A stretch of 10,194 nt of DNA, taken from NCBI GenBank assembly GCA_021786915.1, contig JAJYMP010000513.1, forward strand, positions 1 to 10,194, in the 5' to 3' direction. Under the pieces are notes generated by a model that had not been told where the DNA came from, searched no databases, and worked only from the letters and a program-made list of their open reading frames with translations. The translations under genes were made by a program, and so were the position numbers. Source of the DNA: Chloroflexota bacterium (GTDB taxonomy: Bacteria; Chloroflexota; Limnocylindria; Limnocylindrales; CSP1-4). Of the stretch, positions 1 through 5,579 are shown one piece after another; the stretch's first letter is position 1, and each line of letters begins with the position of its first letter.

Positions 1-333
1 TCCGATCTGGGCTTCGCGCTGGTTGACGAGCTGGCCGGGCTCCTCGGCGGGGTGACCGGCGCGTCCCGGGCAGCGGTCGACGCGGGCTGGATCCCGTACG
101 CGCGTCAGATCGGCCAGACCGGCAAGGTGGTCCGCCCCGCGCTGTACCTGAGCCTCGGAGTCTCGGGCGCAATGCAGCACCGGGCGGGCATGCAGGGATC
201 GCAGAACGTCATCGCGATCAACCGGGACCCGGACGCCCCGGTCGCCGAGATCGCGGACCTGTTCGTCGTGGGCGACCTGTTCGCCGTGGGCCCGGCGCTC
301 TCCGCCGAGATCCGCGCCCGTCGCGGCGGCTGA
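1..333 (+). CDS. etfA: Electron transfer flavoprotein subunit alpha, C-terminal part
   Basis: Open in frame 1 from the left edge to a TGA at 331-333, giving the last 110 residues; the N-terminus lies outside the window. EtfA pairs with EtfB and carries electrons in the cytoplasm from acyl-CoA and other dehydrogenases to the quinone pool; the alpha C-terminal domain binds FAD. The visible part has the family's FAD-domain signatures in order: [32 protein letters not shown], the AMQHRAGM stretch, INRDPDAP and VGDLF near the end. Length and order match the EtfA C-terminal domain with no gaps. The next gene starts 28 bases after the stop on the same strand, so co-transcription is possible. An FixB-type paralogue cannot be excluded from the C-terminus alone. 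Confidence 0.95.
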   Translation, partial: SDLGFALVDELAGLLGGVTGASRAAVDAGWIPYARQIGQTGKVVRPALYLSLGVSGAMQHRAGMQGSQNVIAINRDPDAPVAEIADLFVVGDLFAVGPALSAEIRARRGG

Positions 334-361
334 ACGCGTCGGGGCGGGCGGAGGCGCGGGG

Positions 362-985
362 ATGTCGGGGACGGTGCTCTGGCTGGTCGCGCTCGTCGCG
401 CTCTCGGCGGTCGCCGCGATCGTGCTTCGCCGGATGGGGTCGCTCGCCGGCGGGACGCGGGAGCTCCAGCGGCTCCAGGCCGACTTCGCGGGCATCGAGC
501 AGCGGCTCGCGACGGTCGTGGACCCCATGGTCGGGCGCCTCGACGATGTGCGTCGCGGCGCCAGCGATCCTGCACAGCTCGCGCCGGAGATCAACGCGGC
601 GAGGACGGCCCTGCGGTCGCTGGCGAAGGAGGCGCGCAGCGTCAAGCCTCCCGCCGCCCTGGCAGACCGCGTGCCGCAGCTGCTCTGGGAGCTCGAGCGC
701 GCGGTCCGGGCTGCCGACATGGCCGGCCACGGTGTCGAGACCATGGCCGCCAGCCGGAGCCGGAACGCCGTGGGCACGGAGGCGGAGGTCTCGCTCAAGC
801 GAGGAACCCTGGGTCTTCGGCACGCCCGGGAAGCCGTCGGCCGGGTGGTGGCCGGGGTGGCGAACCTGAGCCCCGCCGAGGTCCGAGCGATGCCGCCCTC
901 GAGCGCCGGACACGGGGGCGGGATCCCGACGCCGGGCCTCGACGAGGACCTGCTCACGGCCGCGGAGGAGCCACCGGTCACCTGA
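362..985 (+). CDS. Membrane-anchored coiled-coil protein of unknown function
   Basis: A 207-residue protein that I do not recognise. ATG start at 362, with a GGAGG sequence about ten bases upstream. Residues about 5-23 form one hydrophobic segment (VLWLVALVALSAVAAIVLR) followed by arginines, so this is most likely an N-terminal membrane anchor with the rest in the cytoplasm. Residues about 33-62 and 75-125 are rich in Leu, Arg and Glu in heptad-like spacing and look helical or coiled-coil. The last 30 residues are Gly/Pro/Glu-rich and probably unstructured. There are no cysteines and no visible catalytic motif. It lies between etfA and nrdR; its stop overlaps nothing, and the NrdR-box region begins five bases after it. 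Codon use looks like that of its neighbours. Function unknown. Confidence 0.75.
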   Translation: MSGTVLWLVALVALSAVAAIVLRRMGSLAGGTRELQRLQADFAGIEQRLATVVDPMVGRLDDVRRGASDPAQLAPEINAARTALRSLAKEARSVKPPAALADRVPQLLWELERAVRAADMAGHGVETMAASRSRNAVGTEAEVSLKRGTLGLRHAREAVGRVVAGVANLSPAEVRAMPPSSAGHGGGIPTPGLDEDLLTAAEEPPVT

Positions 986-989
986 GTCA

Positions 990-1005
990 CCGCAGTATGT
1001 AGTGG
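990..1005 (+). promoter_or_regulatory. NrdR-box-like site 1 upstream of nrdR
   Basis: The 16-mer CCGCAGTATGTAGTGG fits most of the known NrdR-box pattern aCaCwAtATaTwGtgt: C at 2, C at 4, A at 5, TAT at 7-9 and a complete right half TAGTG at 11-15. Its left half is degenerate. It begins exactly 31 bp (about three helical turns) before site 2. NrdR boxes usually occur as such phased pairs. The site lies five bases after the previous stop codon and just ahead of a possible -10 (TATTCT, 1006-1011). Confidence 0.6.
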
Positions 1006-1011
1006 TATTCT
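1006..1011 (+). promoter_or_regulatory. Candidate -10 element for nrdR-dcd
   Basis: TATTCT matches TATAAT at four positions. It lies between the two NrdR-like boxes and would put transcription start near 1018, at the edge of site 2. No convincing -35 hexamer is visible at the expected distance, so this is only a candidate. Confidence 0.3.
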
Positions 1012-1018
1012 GCCCCAG

Positions 1019-1038
1019 CACCACTAGGGGTAGTGGTG
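1019..1038 (+). promoter_or_regulatory. NrdR-box-like site 2, perfect palindrome
   Basis: CACCACTA and TAGTGGTG form a perfect 8-bp inverted repeat separated by GGGG. The core CACTA-N4-TAGTG has the same spacing and outer bases as the NrdR box (CaCwA-N4-TwGtG); only the central four bases differ. It ends five bases before the Shine-Dalgarno AGGAGGAG (1043-1050) of nrdR, so NrdR bound here could block its own transcription. An RNA hairpin role is an alternative reading, but the pairing with site 1 favours a protein-binding operator. Confidence 0.6.
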
Positions 1039-1052
1039 CAACAGGAGGAGCG

Positions 1053-1538
1053 ATGCGCTGCCCGCAATGCGGGAACCATGACACCCGGGTCGTCGACTCC
1101 CGGGACCTCGACGAGTCCACGACCATCCGCCGCCGCCGCGAGTGCCCGTCCTGCACGGCCCGCTTCACGACGTACGAGCGCGTCGAGGCCGCCCGGCTGG
1201 TGGTGGTCAAGCGCGACGGGACCCGTCAGGAGTTCGACCGCGACAAGCTCGCGGCGGGCCTCCGCAAGGCGCTGACCCGCCGCCCGGTCCCGGAGGACGC
1301 TGCGGAGCGCGCGGCGGACGGCATCGAGGCCGAGCTGCGGTCGGCGGGCCAGTCGGAGGTGCCGAGCTCTCGCGTCGGGGCGCTGGCCATGGACCGCCTG
1401 CGGTCGCTCGACCACATCGCCTACATCCGCTTCGCGTCGGTGTACCAGAGCTTCCAGGACCTCGAGGACCTCAAGCGCGAGGTGGACACCCTGTTCGCTG
1501 AGGGGCCGATCGGCAAGAAGGGGAAGCCCAACCGATGA
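1053..1538 (+). CDS. nrdR: Transcriptional repressor NrdR
   Basis: 161 residues, normal length for NrdR. NrdR is a zinc- and nucleotide-binding repressor of ribonucleotide reductase genes that senses ATP/dATP through an ATP-cone. The N-terminal zinc ribbon is complete: C3-x2-C6 and C31-x2-C34 within MRCPQCG and RECPSC. It is followed by the arginine cluster RRRR before [13 protein letters not shown], and an ATP-cone at about residues 48-138 starting [16 protein letters not shown]. The ATG at 1053 is chosen over the ATG at 1002 because it begins with the conserved MRCPQCG and has a strong AGGAGGAG two bases upstream of it; the upstream codons encode an unrelated peptide. Its stop overlaps the dcd start (ATGA), so the two genes are translationally coupled. 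Two NrdR-like boxes precede it, suggesting autoregulation. Confidence 0.97.
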   Translation: MRCPQCGNHDTRVVDSRDLDESTTIRRRRECPSCTARFTTYERVEAARLVVVKRDGTRQEFDRDKLAAGLRKALTRRPVPEDAAERAADGIEAELRSAGQSEVPSSRVGALAMDRLRSLDHIAYIRFASVYQSFQDLEDLKREVDTLFAEGPIGKKGKPNR

Positions 1539-2137
1539 GCGTGCTTGCCGACCGCGACATCCGAGCCGAGCTCGAGGCCGGCCACATCCGGATCGACCCG
1601 TACGACCCGGTGGACCTCCAGCCGAGCTCGGTTGACCTGCACCTCGACGCGTCGTTCCGCGTCTTCCGCAACAACCGCTATGCGTTCATCGACCCGCGGA
1701 CGCCCCAGCCCGACCTGACCGAGTTGCTCTCGGTTGCCGCTGACGAGCCGTTCATCCTGCACCCGGGCGAGTTCGTGCTGGGCCAGACGAAGGAGTGGGT
1801 GGAGCTGCCCGACGACATCGTGGCCCGGCTGGAGGGGCGCAGCTCGCTCGGCCGGCTGGGCCTGGTCATCCACTCGACGGCGGGGTACGTGGACCCGGGC
1901 TTCAAGGGGACGGTCACCCTGGAGCTGTCCAACGTCGCCACCCTGCCGATCGCGCTCTACGCCGGAATGCGGATCGGGCAGATCAGCTTCATGCGGATGA
2001 GCTCGCCGGTGGAGCGGCCCTACGGCTCCAAGGCGCTCGGGTCGAAGTACCAGGGGCAGCGCGAGCCGACCGCGTCCGCGATCCACGCGGACCGGCTGCG
2101 GGATGCCGCCCCGGGTTCCAAGCAGGCGGGAGGCTGA
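1535..2137 (+). CDS. dcd: dCTP deaminase, probably the bifunctional dUMP-forming type
   Basis: 200 residues of the trimeric Dcd/dUTPase fold. Dcd converts dCTP to dUTP; the bifunctional form goes on to dUMP for thymidylate synthesis. Residues aligning with the Escherichia coli catalytic set are present with the same spacing: S103 and R107 in GRSSLGRLG, and E130 in TLELSN (E. coli S111, R115, E138). The C-terminal [11 protein letters not shown] closes the active site. The segment [11 protein letters not shown] (113-123) resembles the bifunctional Mycobacterium tuberculosis and methanogen enzymes rather than the HVTAHRIDPGW of monofunctional E. coli Dcd. This is the basis for calling it dUMP-forming, and it is an inference. 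It is coupled to nrdR by ATGA, which places dUTP supply under the same control as the NrdR regulon. Confidence 0.95.
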   Translation: MSVLADRDIRAELEAGHIRIDPYDPVDLQPSSVDLHLDASFRVFRNNRYAFIDPRTPQPDLTELLSVAADEPFILHPGEFVLGQTKEWVELPDDIVARLEGRSSLGRLGLVIHSTAGYVDPGFKGTVTLELSNVATLPIALYAGMRIGQISFMRMSSPVERPYGSKALGSKYQGQREPTASAIHADRLRDAAPGSKQAGG

Positions 2138-2142
2138 GCGCG

Positions 2143-3009
2143 ATGGCGATCAACGACGCCGTCCACTGGCGCGCGGACCTCGGCGGCGGGACGACGGTCG
2201 CGCTGGTCCAGGCGGGCACGTTCCGCTCCGACGCCGGGACGCTGCTCGGCCCCGTGCCGTGGGTGCTGTGGCGCCCGTGGGCCGAGGCCGAGCTGGACGA
2301 GCACCGGCGGCTGACGCAGGCGCTCAACTGCCTGCTGGTGGAGACGCCCGCCGGCCGGGTGCTGATCGAGACGGGCATCGGCGAGCGGCTGGACGACAAG
2401 AACCGGGCGATGCGCGGCTACGAGGGCATGCCGGTCGTGCCCAAGCTGCGGAACGCGGGCTTTGACCCGGGCTCGGTGGACCTTGTGGCCATGAGCCACC
2501 TCCACTACGACCACGCGGGCGGGCTGCTCCTCGCCGACGGCACGAAGGCGTTCCCGCGGGCGAGGATCGTCGCCCAGCGCGCGGAGTGGGAGATCGCGCT
2601 GTCGGGCAACTCGCGCGTGCTGGCCTCGTACGACCAGCCCGAGCTTCGCCTGGTGGCGGACTGGGGCGCCGAGGGCTGGGCCGAGGGCGACCGCGAACTG
2701 GTGCCGGGCGTGTCGGTGGTGCGCACCGGCGGGCACTCCGCGGGGCACCAGGCGGTCGTGGTGCGGGGGACCGGGCCAGGGGCCAGGACGGTCGCGTTCT
2801 TCGGGGACCTCGCGATGCGCCCCTGGTCGGCGAACCCGCGCTGGGTGACCTCGTTCGACGACTTCCCGCTCGACTCGGTGACGGCCAAGGGCGAGCTCTT
2901 CCGGCGCGCCGTCGATGACGACTGGATCGTCGTGCTCTCGCACGAGGTGCGGGCGCCGGTGGGCAAGCTGACGCCCGACCGCGACCGGTTCCGGTTCGAC
3001 GCGCTCTAG
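2143..3009 (+). CDS. Metallo-beta-lactamase fold hydrolase (lactonase-like)
   Basis: 288 residues. A cytoplasmic metal-dependent hydrolase of the MBL superfamily. The metal ligands appear in order: H119-x-H121-x-D123-H124 (SHLHYDHAGG), H198 in GGHSAGHQ, D222 in FFGDLAM, and H267 in LSHEV. The general arrangement resembles quorum-quenching lactonase-like and alkylsulfatase-unrelated MBL proteins, but the substrate cannot be read from the sequence. The ATG at 2143 lies five bases after the dcd stop, with GGGAGG upstream, so it is probably the last gene of nrdR-dcd-MBL. The frame is open further upstream within dcd, but that peptide is a shadow of dcd. No signal peptide is seen. A role in nucleotide metabolism is suggested only by position. 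Confidence 0.88.
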   Translation: MAINDAVHWRADLGGGTTVALVQAGTFRSDAGTLLGPVPWVLWRPWAEAELDEHRRLTQALNCLLVETPAGRVLIETGIGERLDDKNRAMRGYEGMPVVPKLRNAGFDPGSVDLVAMSHLHYDHAGGLLLADGTKAFPRARIVAQRAEWEIALSGNSRVLASYDQPELRLVADWGAEGWAEGDRELVPGVSVVRTGGHSAGHQAVVVRGTGPGARTVAFFGDLAMRPWSANPRWVTSFDDFPLDSVTAKGELFRRAVDDDWIVVLSHEVRAPVGKLTPDRDRFRFDAL

Positions 3010-3078
3010 GGGTCAGGGGCTCGTCGGCCGAGGGAGCATCGCGCGCAGGCTGTTCGGCGGTGCGAGGCGGAGTCGATG

Positions 3079-3849
3079 TCAGGGCGCGGCCGAGGAGCCC
3101 GCGGCCGGGGCGCTGGGCGCGGGTGACGCGCTGGGGACGGAAGGCGCGTCCGGCGCGTCCGGCGCGCCCGACGTCAGCGGCAGCAGCGGCTCGAGCAGCT
3201 TCTTGCCGTCGGTCTCGGCCAGCGGCCCGTTGATCACCTTCCGGACGCGGCCGTCCGGCCCGATCAGCACCTGGGTCGGCAGCGCGAACACCTGGTAGGT
3301 GTGGAAGACGTCGGCCGTGCCGTCGAACCCGATCGTGTAGGTGATCCCGTACTTCGCGGCGTAGGCGGCCACGTCGGCGGGCGTCGTCTCCTGGACCGCG
3401 ATGCCGATGATCGACAGGCCGCGCGAGCGGTACTGGGCGTCGAGGTCGCGCAGCACGGGCGTCTCGCCCTGGCACGGCGGGCACCACGTGGCCCAGAAGT
3501 TGAGCAGCACCAGGCGCCCGCGCAGGTCGGCGAGTCGCACGGGCTTGCCGGTGAGGTCGAGCAGCGGGGCGGGCGAGCCGTCGGGCCCCTTCACGGACAG
3601 CTCGGGCGCTGCGTCCCCTGGCGCCAGGCCCACGGTGGGGCTGCCGACGAGGAACGGGGTGGCCGCCGAGAGGTCGGTGATGCCGCCCGAAGCCGGGTCC
3701 GTGCCGATGGGCCGCGTCGCGACGTACAGCGCCAGCGCCGCCACGGCCACCACGCCGGCCACGAAGCCGAGCTGGCGCCAGCTGAACGGCCCGGTGACGC
3801 GCGCGCCCCGGTCGGGCGAGTCGTTGAGGGGAGGGGGCTCGCTGGTCAC
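3079..3849 (-). CDS. Membrane-anchored TlpA/ResA-like thioredoxin
   Basis: 256 residues. GTG start at 3849, overlapping the stop of the CcdA gene (GTGA). Residues about 28-46 form an N-terminal membrane anchor (FVAGVVAVAALALYVATR) that places the thioredoxin domain (about 80-225) outside the cytoplasm. The redox motif is W122-C123-P-P-C126 in FWATWCPPC, with the cis-proline P191 in ALPTQVLIGPDG. TlpA/ResA proteins reduce disulfides, for example in apocytochrome c or copper-site proteins, using electrons delivered by CcdA. The tail 228-256 is low-complexity Ala/Pro/Ser with an APD repeat and looks disordered. It is the third gene of the glutaredoxin-ccdA-tlpA operon. It converges with the MBL hydrolase gene across 69 bases in which no clear terminator is seen. 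Exact client proteins are unknown. Confidence 0.93.
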   Translation of the reverse strand: MTSEPPPLNDSPDRGARVTGPFSWRQLGFVAGVVAVAALALYVATRPIGTDPASGGITDLSAATPFLVGSPTVGLAPGDAAPELSVKGPDGSPAPLLDLTGKPVRLADLRGRLVLLNFWATWCPPCQGETPVLRDLDAQYRSRGLSIIGIAVQETTPADVAAYAAKYGITYTIGFDGTADVFHTYQVFALPTQVLIGPDGRVRKVINGPLAETDGKKLLEPLLPLTSGAPDAPDAPSVPSASPAPSAPAAGSSAAP

Positions 3850-4661
3850 ACGATCGAGGCGTAGCGGGAGAGGAACGTCAGCATGTCGAACATCATCGCG
3901 AGGCCGAACGCGGCGATCAGCAGCCCGCCGACCAGCGAGACCGCGCGCCCGTGTCGGACGAGGAAGCGCATCGGCCCGCGCGCCCGGTCGTAGAACGCGG
4001 CGACGGCGACGAACGGGAGGCCCAGCCCCGCGGTGTAGGCGAGCAGCAGGATCCCGGCGCTGAGCTTGTCGTTGGCTCCGGCGGCCATCATCAGGACCGA
4101 GCCCAGGAACGCGCCGATGCACGGCGTCCAGCCGAGGGCGAAGATCGTCCCGAGCGCGAACGAGGTGCCGTACCCGGCCCGCCCGCTCACCAGCCGGCTG
4201 CCGAGCCGACCGCCCATGCCCGTCCCGCCCATGCCTGCGCCCGCTGTTCCCAGCGTCATGCCGCCCGTCGTCGACATCAGCGCCGTCGAGGCCCCCGTGT
4301 CCAGCGGCCGCCACGTGCGCTCGAGGAAGCCGATCCGCAGGATGCCGGCCAGGCTCAGGCCGAGCAGGACCAGGATCGCCCCGGCCAGGATCCGGACCTG
4401 GCGCATGTACAGCGCCAACGCGCCCCCGGCGAACGTCGCCGTGATGCCCAGCAGCGTGAACACGAGGCCGAAGCCGGCCACGTAGAGCAGCGCGTGGCGC
4501 ACCGCGGTCCACCGCGAGGGCCGGCCGTCGAGGTCCTGCGAGGCGACGGCGACCGATGTGAGCTGGCCCAGGTACGCCGGGACCAGCGGCAGCACGCATG
4601 GCGAGAGGAACGAGATCAGGCCGGCCGCCAGCGCCGCGAGGATGGAGTAGTCGCCGGTCAC
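3846..4661 (-). CDS. ccdA: Cytochrome c biogenesis protein CcdA (DsbD-type membrane domain)
   Basis: 271 residues, polytopic. CcdA moves electrons from cytoplasmic thioredoxin to extracytoplasmic thiol carriers. About six hydrophobic segments are visible (roughly 6-30, 56-80, 90-110, 165-192, 203-222 and 240-262). The two functional cysteines are in their family motifs: C22 in LSPCVLPLVPAYLG and C181 in GWTPCIGAFLG. Between the third and fourth segments is a Gly/Met/Thr-rich stretch (about 123-155, GTAGAGMGGTGMGG) that is longer and stranger than the usual CcdA loop. The start is GTG at 4661, overlapping the stop of the upstream glutaredoxin-like gene, and its own stop overlaps the tlpA start; both overlaps are GTGA. 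This tight coupling suggests that the three proteins form one electron relay. Confidence 0.95.
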   Translation of the reverse strand: MTGDYSILAALAAGLISFLSPCVLPLVPAYLGQLTSVAVASQDLDGRPSRWTAVRHALLYVAGFGLVFTLLGITATFAGGALALYMRQVRILAGAILVLLGLSLAGILRIGFLERTWRPLDTGASTALMSTTGGMTLGTAGAGMGGTGMGGRLGSRLVSGRAGYGTSFALGTIFALGWTPCIGAFLGSVLMMAAGANDKLSAGILLLAYTAGLGLPFVAVAAFYDRARGPMRFLVRHGRAVSLVGGLLIAAFGLAMMFDMLTFLSRYASIV

Positions 4662-4966
4662 GAGCGCCTCGCGCCTCGCGCTGCGTCGTGTGCCGCGCCG
4701 TCGAGGGCTTCAGCCAGGAAGCGCCCAAGTTTCGTCGGCTTCGTCGCCAGCTCCAGCTCCCGCCCGCCGATCGCCACCACCGGGATCACGAACGTGTAGC
4801 GGCGGTGCCAGTCCTCGTTGTCGTCGATGTTGCGCTCCACGACGGCAGGCGAGGGCAGGCCCTGCGAGGCCCGCTTGGCGAGCAGCTCGTCGAGGATCGC
4901 GTGCGTCTCGTCGCACAGGTGACAGCCGGGGCGGCTGTACAGGACGATTTCGGTCGGAGCGGTCAC
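4658..4966 (-). CDS. Glutaredoxin-like thiol protein
   Basis: 102 residues, soluble. The N-terminus VTAPTEIVLYSRPGCHLCDE has the beta strand followed by the redox pair C15-x-x-C18 in the form RPGCHLCD, typical of the short glutaredoxin family often found next to redox genes. IPVVAIGGRE (61-70) contains the cis-proline region. The GTG at 4966 is chosen because it begins directly before the first strand; the frame upstream is open but runs antisense over the globin gene. An ATG two codons further up is out of frame. The start lies six bases after a -10-like TACAAT, with no Shine-Dalgarno, suggesting a leaderless mRNA. First gene of the ccdA-tlpA operon, so it may donate electrons to CcdA on the cytoplasmic side (inference). 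Confidence 0.88.
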   Translation of the reverse strand: MTAPTEIVLYSRPGCHLCDETHAILDELLAKRASQGLPSPAVVERNIDDNEDWHRRYTFVIPVVAIGGRELELATKPTKLGRFLAEALDGAAHDAARGARRS

Positions 4967-4972
4967 CCGGCC

Positions 4973-4978
4973 ATTGTA
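4973..4978 (-). promoter_or_regulatory. -10 element for the glutaredoxin-ccdA-tlpA operon, leaderless start
   Basis: TACAAT on the minus strand matches TATAAT at five of six positions. Only six bases (GGCCGG) separate it from the GTG at 4966, so the predicted first transcribed base is the first base of the start codon. No Shine-Dalgarno is present and no -35 consensus is seen. Confidence 0.55.
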
Positions 4979-4991
4979 GGGGCGTGCGCGG

Positions 4992-5012
4992 GGAGGGCCC
5001 GCCGGGGCCTCC
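4992..5012. promoter_or_regulatory. Imperfect inverted repeat between divergent promoters, possible shared operator
   Basis: GGAGGGCCC (4992-5000) and GGGGCCTCC (5004-5012) are inverted copies with eight of nine pairs matching and a 3-bp spacer. The centre (5002) is close to the midpoint of the two -10 hexamers and covers the position where both -35 boxes would fall. A regulator bound here could act on both directions. In G+C-rich DNA such repeats also arise by chance. Confidence 0.35.
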
Positions 5013-5019
5013 TGCTCCC

Positions 5020-5025
5020 TAGAAT
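5020..5025 (+). promoter_or_regulatory. -10 element for the globin gene, leaderless start
   Basis: TAGAAT matches TATAAT at five of six positions and is followed by exactly six bases (CAGGCC) before the ATG at 5032. The spacing is the same as on the opposite strand for the glutaredoxin gene, and again there is no Shine-Dalgarno. This predicts a leaderless transcript. Confidence 0.55.
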
Positions 5026-5031
5026 CAGGCC

Positions 5032-5463
5032 ATGCCCGAGTCCCCGACCCTGTACGACCGCGTGGGCGGGATGCCGTTCTTCGAGACGCTCGTCGACCGC
5101 TTCTACGCCTCGGTCCGCGACGACGAGCGCATCGGCCCGATGTACGTGCACGACCCGGACGACGTCGAGATGGCTGGGCCGCGGCGGCGCCTGACGCTGT
5201 TCCTGGTCCAGTACTGGGGCGGGCCGACGACGTACCTCGCCGAGCGCGGCCACCCGCGGCTCCGGGCGCGCCACTTCCCGTTCGACATCGACTCGACGGC
5301 GCGCGACCGCTGGCTGGTCCACATGCGCGCCGCGATCGATGCCTCCGACGCCGGCCCTGCGGAGCGCGAGGAACTCCACCGCTACATGACCCTGGCGGCC
5401 GATGCGATGCGGAACGTCGAGGAGCATTCGCCGGGCGGCGAGGGGAGCGCGCCCGCCCCGTAG
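5032..5463 (+). CDS. glbO: Group II truncated haemoglobin (GlbO-like)
   Basis: 143 residues, soluble haem protein of the 2-on-2 globin fold. It closely follows the mycobacterial GlbO pattern: TLYDRVGG at the start, QYWGGPTTY (60-68), and RGHPRLRARHFPF (72-84) with proximal haem ligand H81 (GlbO H75). Distal residues of group II are present: Y25 (B10) in DRFYASV, Y38 (CD1) in GPMYVHD, and W94 (G8) in RDRWLVHM. Group II globins bind oxygen tightly and are linked to NO or peroxide chemistry and respiration under low oxygen. The C-terminus is extended by about 15 Gly/Pro/Glu/Ala residues. It is divergent from a thiol-redox operon, sharing a 65-bp promoter region, so joint control by oxygen or redox state is plausible (inference). 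Confidence 0.95.
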   Translation: MPESPTLYDRVGGMPFFETLVDRFYASVRDDERIGPMYVHDPDDVEMAGPRRRLTLFLVQYWGGPTTYLAERGHPRLRARHFPFDIDSTARDRWLVHMRAAIDASDAGPAEREELHRYMTLAADAMRNVEEHSPGGEGSAPAP

Positions 5464-5487
5464 CGTCGCGCAGCGGCCGCTGTCGGG

Positions 5488-5493
5488 TACGAT
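5488..5493 (+). promoter_or_regulatory. Candidate -10 element for tRNA-Arg
   Basis: TACGAT matches TATAAT at four of six positions and ends ten bases before the mature tRNA 5' end, a usual distance. No -35 consensus is visible at the expected spacing. The 40-base gap 5464-5503 holds nothing else that I can name. Confidence 0.3.
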
Positions 5494-5503
5494 CCACCCG
5501 CAC

Positions 5504-5579
5504 GCCCCCGTAGCTCAGTGGATAGAGCGGCACCGTCCTAAGGTGCGCGTCGGCGGTTCGAGTCCGTCCGGGGGCGCCA
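5504..5579 (+). tRNA. tRNA-Arg (anticodon CCT), CCA encoded
   Basis: Full cloverleaf. Acceptor stem GCCCCCG (5504-5510) pairs with CGGGGGC (5569-5575). D stem GCTC/GAGC is at 5513-5516 and 5525-5528. Anticodon stem GCACC/GGTGC is at 5530-5534 and 5542-5546, with loop GTCCTAA and anticodon CCT at 5537-5539 after T5536. The T stem is GGCGG/CCGTC with loop TTCGAGT (5557-5563). Discriminator G5576 is followed by genomic CCA (5577-5579). Anticodon CCT reads the arginine codon AGG. The base at position 32 is G, which is uncommon there. tRNA genes are frequent integration targets, and a serine recombinase gene on the other strand overlaps this tRNA from 5515 onward. The tRNA itself appears intact. 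Confidence 0.96.

Noticed and set aside
218..1210. Minus-strand open frames opposite etfA, the 362-985 gene and nrdR
   Set aside because: Arg/Pro/Gly-rich shadows in G+C-rich DNA, opposite well-supported genes.
1795..2142. N-terminal extension of the MBL hydrolase frame into dcd
   Set aside because: The extension is a +1 shadow of dcd; MBL homology begins after the ATG at 2143, which has its own ribosome binding site.
3010..3078. Possible bidirectional terminator between the convergent MBL and tlpA genes
   Set aside because: Only a 4-bp stem (CTCG/CGAG) is visible and there is no T-run on either strand.
3120..3175. Short tandem repeats (GCGCGTCCG) near the end of the tlpA-like gene
   Set aside because: They encode the Ala/Pro/Asp repeat of a low-complexity protein tail; no sign of a separate DNA element.
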